Shown piece by piece: positions 11,909-20,970 of a DNA stretch of 41,080 bases (position 1 is the first letter of the stretch; every line of letters starts with the position of its first letter). Made by a program: the position numbers and the translations under genes. The notes under the pieces are model-generated. The model saw nothing but the letters and a program-made list of their open reading frames with translations, was not told the DNA's origin and did not search any database. Source of the stretch: Paracoccaceae bacterium (GTDB lineage: Bacteria > Pseudomonadota > Alphaproteobacteria > Rhodobacterales > Rhodobacteraceae); assembly GCA_017854675.1 (NCBI GenBank), contig JAFMHE010000006.1:1807-42886 (forward strand), written 5' to 3'.

Positions 11909-12012
11909 GTCCAGCCCTTTGTGCGATTGTCAGGCCGCAGCCATGACGGGTTTGGATAGCGCGTGCAAGACCTGCGCTGGCAAGGGCGCGGGCGCGGTGG
12001 TAGGACAGTGAC

Positions 12013-13053
12013 ATGAATGCGCCCACCCTGTTTGCTGCGTCGAAAGAGACGCTTGTGACCCTTGTGATCGGGGCGGTTGGTGCCGCCTTGGGATGGGCGT
12101 TGAATGCGCCGGTTTTTATGTTGCTGGGCCCTGCGGTGGCCGTGTCGGTTGCGGGGCTGTCGGGCCTGCGCTGTGGCATTGACGTGCGGCTGCGCGACGC
12201 CTGTTTTGTGATCCTCGGCATTGCCGTCGGCGCGGGGTTTGACAATGATGCGCTGGGGGCGATGCTGCGTTGGCCCTTGGCGTTTTTGTTCATGGCTGTG
12301 GTGCTTTGGGCGATTATGTTCATCTGTCAGGTGATGCTGGTGCGGTTCTTTGCTTTTGACGCGCGGTCGGCAATCCTGGCGTCTGCGCCGGGGCATCTGA
12401 GTTTTGTCATCGCGATTGCCGCAGACACCGGAGGCGATGTGGCGCGCATTTCAATGACCCAATCGGTACGGTTGTTGTCGCTGACTTTGGTGGTGCCCTT
12501 TGTAGCGCTGGCGATGGGGATCGAAGTGTCCAGCAACGTGGCCCCGCAGGGGGTGTTGATGCAGGTGCCGGTCTTGGGTGCGGTCGTCATTGCGGCGGTT
12601 GCACTGGGGCTGGTGTTTCAGCGGTTGAAAGTGCCTGCGCCGCTGTTGCTGGGGGCGATGGTCGTGTCCGGGATCGGGCATCTGACCAATTTGGCGCCGG
12701 GTGTGTTGCCCGAATGGTTGATCCTGCCTGCGTTCCTTGTTCTGGGGGCGTTGATCGGTACGCGGTTTTCGGGTGTCACACTGGCCCATCTGATGCGCGG
12801 CTTGGCGGCGGGTGTTGCCATCACGGGGGTCGCGGTCGGGTGTGCGGGGCTGGCGTCATTGCCCGTCGCATGGGCGCTGGGCATGCCGGTGGCGCATGTT
12901 CTGGTGGCCTTTGCCCCCGGCGGCTTAGAGACGATGATCGCCATGGGCGCGGTGTTGGGAGTGGTCCCGGGATTTGTCGCGGCCTGCCATGTGGCGCGGT
13001 TGATGGTGCTGACCGTTCTGGTGCCTGCGATGCTGGGCCGGGTGCGCGATTAG
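12013..13053 (+). CDS. AbrB-family (PF05145-like) membrane protein
   Basis: 346 aa polytopic; HLSFVIAIAADTGGD, PGGLETMIAMGAVLGVVPGFVAACHVARL. Confidence 0.8.
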   Translation: MNAPTLFAASKETLVTLVIGAVGAALGWALNAPVFMLLGPAVAVSVAGLSGLRCGIDVRLRDACFVILGIAVGAGFDNDALGAMLRWPLAFLFMAVVLWAIMFICQVMLVRFFAFDARSAILASAPGHLSFVIAIAADTGGDVARISMTQSVRLLSLTLVVPFVALAMGIEVSSNVAPQGVLMQVPVLGAVVIAAVALGLVFQRLKVPAPLLLGAMVVSGIGHLTNLAPGVLPEWLILPAFLVLGALIGTRFSGVTLAHLMRGLAAGVAITGVAVGCAGLASLPVAWALGMPVAHVLVAFAPGGLETMIAMGAVLGVVPGFVAACHVARLMVLTVLVPAMLGRVRD

Positions 13054-13469
13054 TCGCGCTTGGGCTTGATCGGCACGCCGTACAGTTCCAGTCGGTGACC
13101 GCGCAGTTCATAGCCCAGCTTTTTGGCGATGCGTTCCTGCAACTCTTCGATTTCGGCGTCGACAAATTCGATCACCTCGCCAGAATTCATGTCGATCAGG
13201 TGGTCGTGGTGGTCGCGTTCGGCATCTTCATACCGTGCGCGCCCATCGCCAAATTCGAGCTTGTCAAGAATACCGGCCTCTTCAAACAGCTTGACGGTGC
13301 GGTAAACGGTCGCAATCGAAATGCCCGCATCAAGGGCAGAGGCGCGGGCAAAGAGTTCCTCCACATCGGGGTGATCGTCGCTGTCTTCAATGACTTGCGC
13401 GATGATGCGGCGCTGGCCTGTCATGCGCAGACCCATCGCTTCGCATCGTTTGATGATCGTCTTTCTCAT
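13050..13469 (-). CDS. Fur-family transcriptional regulator (Fur/Mur-like)
   Basis: Start trimmed to MRKTIIKRCEAMGLRMTGQRRIIAQVIEDSDDHPDVEELF; ISIATVYRTVKLFEEAGI; HHDHLIDMNSGEVIEF. Confidence 0.92.
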   Translation of the reverse strand: MRKTIIKRCEAMGLRMTGQRRIIAQVIEDSDDHPDVEELFARASALDAGISIATVYRTVKLFEEAGILDKLEFGDGRARYEDAERDHHDHLIDMNSGEVIEFVDAEIEELQERIAKKLGYELRGHRLELYGVPIKPKRD

Positions 13470-13819
13470 GATGCGCGCCCTTGGTCCCGGTGCGCGGGGG
13501 TTTAGCCCGATTTGCCACGCCGCGCTACCTCGGATTGATGACAAAGGTTGACTTATGCCGCGCGGTCCCCCATCTGCAGTTCGAGCGATGCCTTCTGCCG
13601 CGTGAGCAGGTCCGGTGCGATGTCCCGAAACGGGGCGCAAGATGCACCGGCTTTTCAAGGCCCGCCGATGTTCCCAAAATCACGCGTGGGGCCGAACGCG
13701 ATCAGACAGCGCCACGGCATCTGGCCCGGCACTGCGATCTGTTTCGTGTACCCGCTGCGCCAAGCTGCGCGGCAAAGATGAATGGCGCGGGCCTTTGGCA
13801 CGTGCCGGGAAAGTACGAT

Positions 13820-15148
13820 ATGAGCGATTTTGATATGATGGGCCTGCCGGCCAAGCTGGTGGCACGCCTGTACGAAATGGGTCTGAAAGACCCGACACCG
13901 ATCCAGAAACAAGCCATTCCGCACGCCCTGAACGGGCGCGATGTGATGGGCCTTGCCCAGACGGGCACAGGCAAAACCGCCGCATTCGGCGTACCGTTGA
14001 TTGCACAGATGCTGGCGGACCAAAAACGGCCCAGCCCGAAATCCGTGCGCGCGCTGATCCTTGCGCCAACCCGTGAGCTGGCCCAACAGATCATGCAGAA
14101 CCTCAAGGCCTATGCCGAAGGCACGCCGATCAAGGCGCAGATGGTTGTGGGTGGTCAGTCGATCAATCCACAGATCAACCGTCTGGACAAAGGCGTCGAT
14201 ATTCTGGTGGCGACACCGGGGCGTCTGCTGGACCTGATGGACCGCCGTGCGGTGCGTTTGAACGAGACGACGTTCCTTGTGCTGGACGAGGCCGACCAGA
14301 TGTTGGACATGGGGTTTATCCATGACCTGCGCAAAATCTCGTCTGTGATGCCGAAAGAACGCCAGACGATGTTGTTCTCGGCCACGATGCCGAAACTGAT
14401 GAACGAGATTGCCAGCACCTACCTGCGCAACCCGATCCGCATCGAAGTCTCGCCTCCGGGCAAGGCCGCCGACAAGGTCACGCAAGAGGTGCACTTTATC
14501 GCCAAGGCGGAAAAGACATCGCTGTTGCAAGAACTGTTGGCCAAGCACAAGGGCGAGCGGGCGCTGGTTTTTGGCCGCACCAAGCACGGCTCTGAAAAGC
14601 TGATGAAGACGCTGGTGAAAGCGGGCTTTGACGCGGCATCCATCCATGGCAACAAGTCCCAAGGCCAGCGGGACCGCGCGATTGCGGGGTTCAAATCCGG
14701 TCAGGTGACAGTGCTGGTGGCCACAGATGTAGCCGCGCGTGGTCTGGATATTCCGGATGTAAAGCACGTATATAACTACGAACTGCCGAATGTGCCTGAC
14801 AATTACGTCCACCGCATTGGCCGTACCGCGCGTGCGGGCAAGGATGGCGCTGCGATTGCATTCTGCGCACCCGATGAGATGGGCGAACTGATCGCGATCC
14901 AGAAGGTTATGAAAATCCGCATCCCCGTGGCCTCTGGCCGTCCGTGGGAAGGGGCCGAAATTGAAGAGAAGCCCAAGCAGACACGCGGCCGTGGCCGTGG
15001 CGGACGCCCGGGTGGCGGTGGCGGCGGCGGTCGTCCCCAAGGCGGCGGCGGTGGCGGCGCGCCTGCGGGTGGCAAGCCCGGTGGTGGCGCGCGCAGACGG
15101 CGTTCCGGCGGCGGTGGCGGCAAACCGGGCGGCCAAAAGGCAGCTTGA
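13820..15148 (+). CDS. DEAD-box ATP-dependent RNA helicase with Gly/Arg-rich C-terminal tail
   Basis: Start trimmed to MSDFDMMGLPAKLV; AQTGTGKT, VLDEADQMLDMGF, SATMP, HRIGRTARAG; RGRGRGGRPGGGGGGGRPQ tail. Confidence 0.95.
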   Translation: MSDFDMMGLPAKLVARLYEMGLKDPTPIQKQAIPHALNGRDVMGLAQTGTGKTAAFGVPLIAQMLADQKRPSPKSVRALILAPTRELAQQIMQNLKAYAEGTPIKAQMVVGGQSINPQINRLDKGVDILVATPGRLLDLMDRRAVRLNETTFLVLDEADQMLDMGFIHDLRKISSVMPKERQTMLFSATMPKLMNEIASTYLRNPIRIEVSPPGKAADKVTQEVHFIAKAEKTSLLQELLAKHKGERALVFGRTKHGSEKLMKTLVKAGFDAASIHGNKSQGQRDRAIAGFKSGQVTVLVATDVAARGLDIPDVKHVYNYELPNVPDNYVHRIGRTARAGKDGAAIAFCAPDEMGELIAIQKVMKIRIPVASGRPWEGAEIEEKPKQTRGRGRGGRPGGGGGGGRPQGGGGGGAPAGGKPGGGARRRRSGGGGGKPGGQKAA

Positions 15149-15165
15149 TCTGCAGGAAATGAACA

Positions 15166-15202
15166 GAAAAAGGGCCCCTGCAGATTGCAGGGGCCTTTTT
15201 TG
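15166..15202. terminator. Bidirectional Rho-independent terminator
   Basis: AAAAAGGGCCCCTGCA-GAT-TGCAGGGGCCTTTTTT: perfect 10-bp GC stem with A-run/T-run flanks, between convergent genes. Confidence 0.93.
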
Positions 15203-15251
15203 ATCGAAGAGACCCCGGGACCGGTCCGAGGCGCAGCAATCTTGTTGGGTA

Positions 15252-16148
15252 TCAGGTGTAAAGCGACGGAATGCCCATCTGCGCGTGGATGTCATTCACT
15301 TCCGCAGGCTTCATGCCGTATCCCGTTGCCAGTTTGTGCAGGTATTGCGCTTCGGCTTGGGTATCCAGATCAATGCCCAGCACAGACATGGCGTAGACTT
15401 GCGCGCCCAAGCCCTTTGGCGTCTGGCTGACCAATGCGTCCACATCCACGGGCGCTTGCAGTTGCGCTTGCACAAAGGCGGCTTCTTCGGCGTCTACATC
15501 GCCCAATTGGCCCAGCAGTTTCTGTTTTTCAGCCTCATCAAATGTGCCATCTGATTTTGCGGCCTGGATCATCGCGGCCAACATCAAGGCTGCGGCGGCT
15601 TCTTGATCTTGTGAAGGCTCGATCGGGGCTTGCGGTGTGGCGTCAAATTGCGAGTTCAGCACTGCGCCAAAGTCGGCACTGCTTTCGGCGGGGCGCTGGG
15701 CCATGGATTTGGCAAGGCCACCGGCACCCGCTGCACCGGCGAGACCGCCGAGCAATCCACCAAGACCGCCAGAACCGGCACCCCCGGTCAAACCGCCCAG
15801 CAATCCGCCCAAACCGCCGCCTTGCTGCGCGCCACCGCCCGCAAGCCCGCCCAGCAATCCGCCCAAACCCCCCGCAGACGCGCCACCGGCACCGCCAAGC
15901 TGTTCAAGCAGGCCGCCCAAACCACCCGTTGCAGCGCCAGAGCCGCCTTGTGACCCACCAAGCAGTCCGCCCAGCATGTCTTGCAGCCCGCCGCCCTGTT
16001 GCGCGCTGCCGCCGGTCAAGCCGCCCAAGAGACCACCAAGGCCGCCTGCCTGGCTTGCGCCGCCTTGACTGCCGCGCATCATGGATTGCGCGCCTTTGGC
16101 AACGGCAACGCCAACGGCCACTTTGGCCAGTGTTTTCATCAAGCTCAT
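15252..16148 (-). CDS. DUF533/TerB-like protein with glycine-rich repeat region
   Basis: 298 aa; N-terminal MSLMKTLAKVAVGVAVAKGAQSMM, LGGLLGGL repeats, C-terminal helical domain AAALMLAAMIQAAKSDGTFDEAEKQ. Confidence 0.85.
   Translation of the reverse strand: MSLMKTLAKVAVGVAVAKGAQSMMRGSQGGASQAGGLGGLLGGLTGGSAQQGGGLQDMLGGLLGGSQGGSGAATGGLGGLLEQLGGAGGASAGGLGGLLGGLAGGGAQQGGGLGGLLGGLTGGAGSGGLGGLLGGLAGAAGAGGLAKSMAQRPAESSADFGAVLNSQFDATPQAPIEPSQDQEAAAALMLAAMIQAAKSDGTFDEAEKQKLLGQLGDVDAEEAAFVQAQLQAPVDVDALVSQTPKGLGAQVYAMSVLGIDLDTQAEAQYLHKLATGYGMKPAEVNDIHAQMGIPSLYT
15711..16046 (-). repeat. In-frame degenerate repeats encoding GGLGGLLGGL units
   Basis: About 4-5 copies of LGGLLGGL-like units between residues about 35 and 146 of the DUF533 protein. 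Confidence 0.8.
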
Positions 16149-16285
16149 GTTTCTCTCCCACAGGTGAATTTATGGGGTGACTATGTGCAGAATTGGGCCC
16201 TGTGACGAGGGGAAAAGTCGTGCGGCTTTGGCCGAGGCAGCAAAAGCGGATTGACTTGGCGCACGCGAGGCAGCCTTGTGAGCGG

Positions 16286-17170
16286 ATGGAACGCAAAGAC
16301 CACATCGACCTCTTCGGGGCTGCTGCCCTCATCGCCTTTGCGCTGCATCTGTCCTTCAATCAGGTTGTGATCAAGGTAACGGCAGGGGGATTCAGCCCTG
16401 TGTTTGCTGCAGGATTACGATCTTTAGGGGCCGTTGTGGTGCTGTTGATCTGGATGCGGTTGCGCGGTGTCAGCATGCAGATCCCGCGCAATGCGTATTT
16501 TGGCGGGATATTGGCAGGGCTGCTGTTTGCGTTCGAATTTACCTGTCTTTTCATCGCGCTGGACATTACAACGGTCAGCCGCGCGTCGGTGATTTTCTAT
16601 TCAATGCCGGTCTGGCTCGCGCTGCTGGCGCATGTGCTTTTCCCCGGAGAGCAGTTGACGCGGACCAAAGTGGTGGGGTTGATTGCGGCCATGTCAGGGG
16701 TCGCGCTGGCGCTTTTGGATCGCAATTCCGGGCAGGCAAGCTGGACGGGTGATATACTGGCCTTGTGTTCGGCCTTTTGCTGGGCGGGGATCGTCTTGTG
16801 CGTTCGCCTGACGTCATTATCGCAAGTTCCGCCTGCGCAGCAGTTGATGTTTCAGGTGGCGGTATCCGCGCCGATCCTGTTGTTGATCGCGCCGCTGTTC
16901 GGACCGTTGATCCGTGACATCCAGCCCATTCACATCGCGGGTATGGCGTTCCAGATCATCGCGGTGGCGAGCCTCGGGTTTCTGGTGTGGTTCTGGTTGA
17001 TGAAGATATATCCCGCGTCCTCGGTCGCGTCGTTCAGTTTTCTATCGCCGGTGTTTTCGGTGATCTTCGGCTGGCTTTTGCTGTCCGAAGAGGTGGCCCC
17101 TTCGGTTTGGGGTGCGCTTGTTCTGGTTGCCAGCGGGATTTACCTGATCAACCGGCGCCCCCGCATCTGA
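16286..17170 (+). CDS. EamA/DMT family transporter
   Basis: Start trimmed to MERKDHIDLFGAAALIAFALHLSFNQVVIKV; about 10 TM segments. Confidence 0.88.
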   Translation: MERKDHIDLFGAAALIAFALHLSFNQVVIKVTAGGFSPVFAAGLRSLGAVVVLLIWMRLRGVSMQIPRNAYFGGILAGLLFAFEFTCLFIALDITTVSRASVIFYSMPVWLALLAHVLFPGEQLTRTKVVGLIAAMSGVALALLDRNSGQASWTGDILALCSAFCWAGIVLCVRLTSLSQVPPAQQLMFQVAVSAPILLLIAPLFGPLIRDIQPIHIAGMAFQIIAVASLGFLVWFWLMKIYPASSVASFSFLSPVFSVIFGWLLLSEEVAPSVWGALVLVASGIYLINRRPRI

Positions 17171-17205
17171 GACTGCTTTTCAGTATTTTTGGCGAAAAGA
17201 GCCGA

Positions 17206-18603
17206 TCAGGTCCCGCAGAACGTCGCCGGGACGATTTCCGCTTGGGTTGGCGGGCGCGCAAGGTCTGGGTCGGTCTCGGACAAGGGGGTCGCTAGGGCCG
17301 CGTTCAGGCGTTCGAACGGGGCCATATCGCCTGCGACGGCAGCGCTGATCATTTCTTCGATGCGGTGATTTCGCGGGATCACAGCGGGGTTCGTGGCGTT
17401 CATCAAGGGGATCGAGGGGGTGCGGGATTGCCAACGTGCATGCCAAACGTCAAAGGCGTCGCGGTTTGTGAACTGGTCGCGCGCGGCGTCTGTTGGCAAA
17501 GCGCGGAAGGTGTTTGTGAAATCAGCGCCGTCGGTTTGCATAAGAGTGAGGAGGTCTTCGATCAGCTTGGTGTCGTCCTGAGCGGGGTTCGCGATGCCGA
17601 TTTTTGCCGCAAAATTGGTGAGCCACCCTGTCTCTAGCTGTGCAGGCATCGCGTGGACGATTGCGGTGGCCTCTTCGACGGCGGCGTCGCGGTCGTCCAT
17701 CTGTTGGATCAGGCTGGTGGCGAGCTGTGCCATGTTCCAGACGGCGATGCCGGGTTGTTGTCCGAAGGCATAGCGGCCTTGTTGGTCGATTGAGCTGAAC
17801 ACACGGTTCTGGTGAAAGGCATCCATGAAGGCGCAAGGACCGTAGTCGATGGTTTCGCCCGCGATGCTGGCGTTGTCGGTGTTCATCACGCCGTGGATGA
17901 AACCGACTGCCATCCATTTTGTAACAAGCTCGGCTTGGGCTGTGCAGACGGCGCGCAAAAGGTCCATCGGGGTTTTGGCGTCGGGGTAGTGGCGGTTGAT
18001 TGCGTACCCGGTGAGGGTTTTGAGGTGCTCGACTTCGCCGCGGTGCGCAAAGACCTGGAAGGTGCCGACGCGCAGGTGGCTGCGGGCAACGCGGGTCAGC
18101 ACTGCACCGGGCAGCGCGCCTTGTTCGCGCCAGATGTTTTCGCCCGTCGCCGTGGCGGCCAGTGCGCGGGTTGTGGGAATGCCAAGTGCATGCATCGCCT
18201 CAGAGACCACGTATTCGCGCAACACCGGGCCAAGCCACGCGCGCCCGTCACCCATGCGGGAGTATGGTGTGGGGCCAGAGCCCTTAAGCTGGATGTCGCG
18301 GCGAATGCCGTCGGTGCCGATGACTTCGCCTAACAGGACCGCGCGGCCATCGCCGAGTTGCGGCGAGTAATTGCCGAACTGATGCCCTGCATAGAGTTGC
18401 GCAAGCGGGGCAGCGTTGTCGGGTGTTTGGTTGCCTGCAAAGACTTGAGCGGCCTCTGTCAGATCGCCGACTTCGATCCCCAACAGCGCGGCGAGGTCTG
18501 TGTTGTAGGCCAGAAGGTGAGGCGCTTTGACCGGTGTCGGGTTCAATCGCGTATAGAAGGCGTCCGGCAGGGCGGCGTAGCTGTTGTCGAAGGGGATATG
18601 CAT
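17206..18603 (-). CDS. selO: Protein adenylyltransferase SelO / YdiU family
   Basis: Start trimmed to MHIPFDNSYAALPDAFYTRLNPTPV; LAQLYAGHQFGNYSPQLGDGRAVLLGEV, LKGSGPTPYSRMGDGRAWLGPVLREY, HGVMNTDNASI; ends FCGT. Confidence 0.94.
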   Translation of the reverse strand: MHIPFDNSYAALPDAFYTRLNPTPVKAPHLLAYNTDLAALLGIEVGDLTEAAQVFAGNQTPDNAAPLAQLYAGHQFGNYSPQLGDGRAVLLGEVIGTDGIRRDIQLKGSGPTPYSRMGDGRAWLGPVLREYVVSEAMHALGIPTTRALAATATGENIWREQGALPGAVLTRVARSHLRVGTFQVFAHRGEVEHLKTLTGYAINRHYPDAKTPMDLLRAVCTAQAELVTKWMAVGFIHGVMNTDNASIAGETIDYGPCAFMDAFHQNRVFSSIDQQGRYAFGQQPGIAVWNMAQLATSLIQQMDDRDAAVEEATAIVHAMPAQLETGWLTNFAAKIGIANPAQDDTKLIEDLLTLMQTDGADFTNTFRALPTDAARDQFTNRDAFDVWHARWQSRTPSIPLMNATNPAVIPRNHRIEEMISAAVAGDMAPFERLNAALATPLSETDPDLARPPTQAEIVPATFCGT

Positions 18604-18607
18604 CGGT

Positions 18608-19057
18608 TTACAGTTCCTTGGACATAAACATGTAGTTGTCACGGGGTTTGAAACCGGCGCGTTTGTAGAGCTTCATCGCTTTGTCGTTGTCGCGGTCAAC
18701 TTCGAGATGGATGGCGCGCAGGCCGCCCTCGGACAGGGCGCGGGGAATTGCGGTGAGCGCCTCGGTTGCGATGCCGCGACCGCGGACGCCGGGACGGATA
18801 TAGAGTTCGTCGATGATCGCGTCCAAGCCGCCGAATTCGACGGACCAGCCAAAGCAGATCACGACATAGCCGATAGGCGCACGCGGTGGGCCGATGAGGT
18901 AGACAACACCGTAAGGGAGCCCGTCCAGCAAAGGGGACAGGGCGGCGCGACGTGCGTCATCGGTTTGGGTGATCCCTTCTTCGGCGTGAAATGCAGCGCA
19001 AAGGGCCATGACCCGGTCGAGATGTTCGGGTTTGCCTAGGGTGAGGGCGGCGCTCAT
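18608..19057 (-). CDS. GNAT family N-acetyltransferase
   Basis: Start trimmed to MSAALTLGKPEHLDRVMALC; IDELYIRPGVRGRGIATEAL, LEVDRDNDKAMKLYKRAGFKPRDNYMFMSKEL. Confidence 0.88.
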   Translation of the reverse strand: MSAALTLGKPEHLDRVMALCAAFHAEEGITQTDDARRAALSPLLDGLPYGVVYLIGPPRAPIGYVVICFGWSVEFGGLDAIIDELYIRPGVRGRGIATEALTAIPRALSEGGLRAIHLEVDRDNDKAMKLYKRAGFKPRDNYMFMSKEL

Positions 19058-19995
19058 AACCGCGCCAATCGTTCGGTGAGCAGGGCAAAGAAACCGTCCG
19101 CGTCGATGGTATTCATGAAGGTCGCGTTGGCGGGGCGGTCGGTGACGCGCCACCAGTCAGCGACAGTCATGCCCATGGTGAGTTCTGACGTTGTTTCGAT
19201 TTCGACGTTGATGTGGCGGCCTGTGAAAAGGTCGGGATTGATCAGATAGGCGGTGACGCAAGGATCGTGCAGGGGCGCACCTGCGGAGCCGTATTTTTCC
19301 TTGTCGAAGCGTTCGAAAAAGTCCGTCATCTGGGCGACAGCGATGCCCACGGGTGTGTTGAGGGCGCGAAAGGCGTCGTTGCGTTCCTTGGTGACCAGGG
19401 CCTTGTGGGTGACATCAAGCGGCATGACAACGATTGGAGCGCCTGATTTGAATACGATATCAGCGGCTTGGGGGTCAACGTAGATGTTGAATTCTGCCGT
19501 CGGTGTGATGTTACCACCCTCGAAATAACCACCGCCCATCAGCACAATCTTGGCCACGCGGCCCGCGATGTCAGGGGCTTTTTCAAACGCTGTGGCGATG
19601 TTCGTCAGGGGGCCAAGCGGGCAAAGCGTGACGGTGCCGGGGGCGAATTCACGCAGCTGTTCGATGATGAAATCAACGGCATGACCTTCGGCCAACGGCA
19701 TCGTCGGGTCGGGCAGGTCGGGGCCGTCAAGGCCGCTTTTTCCGTGGACATGTTCGGCGGTAACAAGGGCGCGCCCCATGGGGCGGTCGCAGCCGGCAAA
19801 GACTTTGACATCTCGTTTGCCTGCAAGTTCGCAGATGATGCGCGCGTTCTTTTGCGTCAGATCCAGCGGCACATTGCCCGCAACGCACGTCAGGCCCAGA
19901 ACTTCGATTTCCTCGGGGCTTGCGAGGGCCAGCAGAATTGCGACCGCGTCGTCCTGGCCGGGGTCTGTGTCGATGATGATCTTGCGTGGCTGCAT
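19054..19995 (-). CDS. Inosine/uridine-preferring nucleoside hydrolase family protein
   Basis: IIIDTDPGQDDAVAILLAL, TCVAGNVPLDLTQKNA, LGPLTNIA, GGGYFEGGNITPTAEFNIYVDPQAAD. Confidence 0.94.
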   Translation of the reverse strand: MQPRKIIIDTDPGQDDAVAILLALASPEEIEVLGLTCVAGNVPLDLTQKNARIICELAGKRDVKVFAGCDRPMGRALVTAEHVHGKSGLDGPDLPDPTMPLAEGHAVDFIIEQLREFAPGTVTLCPLGPLTNIATAFEKAPDIAGRVAKIVLMGGGYFEGGNITPTAEFNIYVDPQAADIVFKSGAPIVVMPLDVTHKALVTKERNDAFRALNTPVGIAVAQMTDFFERFDKEKYGSAGAPLHDPCVTAYLINPDLFTGRHINVEIETTSELTMGMTVADWWRVTDRPANATFMNTIDADGFFALLTERLARL

Positions 19996-20052
19996 GGTGT
20001 TGTCCTTGTTTGCCGCTAGATAGGCGTTTTGGCGCTTTAGCGAAAGGGTGCC

Positions 20053-20907
20053 TCAGGATTTGGTGGCGTCTGCCCGCTCATCTGCTTTGACGGCGTTCCA
20101 AAGGGCGTCCATTTCGGCCAGATCACTGTCGCTGGGGGTTTTGCCAAGCGCTGCAAGCCGGTCCTCGATTGCGGCAAAGCGGCGTTCGACCTTGCTGTTG
20201 GTGCGGCGCACTGCGACTTCGGGGTCTACGCCCAGATGCCGGGCGAGGTTGGCCATGACGAACAAAAGATCGCCGAACTCGTCCTCGACGGCGTCTTGGG
20301 TCAATGTATCGCGGGCCTTGACCAATTCGCCCGCCTCCTCAACAATTTTGTCTAACACGCTGGCGGTATCGTTCCAGTCAAAGCCCACGCGGGCCAGCCG
20401 CTTTTGAAGTTTGACCGCGCGCGTCATGCCGGGCAGGCCGAGCGCGACACCATCAAGGGTGCGGGCTTGGGCCTTGCCCTTGCGTTCTTTGGCTTTGATC
20501 GCCTCCCAATCAGCGGTCTGTTGTTCGGCGGATTTGTCGCGGCTTTCATCGCCGAACACATGCGGATGCCGCGCGACCATTTTGTCTGAGATGTTGCGTA
20601 CGACCGATTGAAAGGTGAAATGCCCGGCCTCTTCGCCCATGGCGGTATGATAGACCGATTGCAGCAGCAGATCGCCCAATTCGCCCTCTAATTCCTTCCA
20701 ATCGCGCCGCTCGATGGCGTCGGCGACCTCGTAAGCTTCCTCAATCGTGTAGGGGGCGATGGTGTCGAAATCCTGTTCGATGTCCCACGGACAGCCGGTT
20801 TCAGGGTCGCGCAAGCGCCGCATGATTTCTAACAGTCGTTCGATCCCTGCATCAGGGTCATGAATGTCGATGCCGACATCGCGGGTGTAAATGGCTTTGT
20901 CGGGCAT
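20053..20907 (-). CDS. mazG: Nucleoside triphosphate pyrophosphohydrolase MazG
   Basis: 284 aa; RLRDPETGCPWDIEQDFDTIAPYTIEEAYEVADAIE, ELGDLLLQSVYH, EDEFGDLLFVMANLARHLG. Confidence 0.95.
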   Translation of the reverse strand: MPDKAIYTRDVGIDIHDPDAGIERLLEIMRRLRDPETGCPWDIEQDFDTIAPYTIEEAYEVADAIERRDWKELEGELGDLLLQSVYHTAMGEEAGHFTFQSVVRNISDKMVARHPHVFGDESRDKSAEQQTADWEAIKAKERKGKAQARTLDGVALGLPGMTRAVKLQKRLARVGFDWNDTASVLDKIVEEAGELVKARDTLTQDAVEDEFGDLLFVMANLARHLGVDPEVAVRRTNSKVERRFAAIEDRLAALGKTPSDSDLAEMDALWNAVKADERADATKS

Positions 20908-20970
20908 TGCAGATGGGTCCTGTCTGGTGTCAGATGCACCCTGAACAAGCCCGTATTAGGAGTCCACCCC

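Noticed and set aside
13050-13469. Calling the Fur-family protein Irr
   Set aside because: Its RMTGQRRIIAQVIEDSDDHPDVEELF sequence looks more like Fur/Mur; the sequence alone does not settle metal specificity, so only the family is called.
13481-13819. N-terminal extension of the helicase ORF
   Set aside because: DEAD-box homology starts at MSDFDMMGLP; the upstream stretch is Arg/Pro/Cys-rich and looks non-coding. Kept only as a leader question.
13655-15295. 546-aa minus-strand ORF covering the DEAD-box helicase gene
   Set aside because: Antisense to a well-supported helicase; Arg/His/Ala-rich translation with no recognisable domain; long antisense ORFs are expected in high-GC coding DNA.
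15434-16180. 248-aa and 143-aa plus-strand Pro/Arg-rich ORFs opposite the DUF533 gene
   Set aside because: Proline/alanine repeats are the mirror of the Gly/Leu repeat codons; no start context or domain support.
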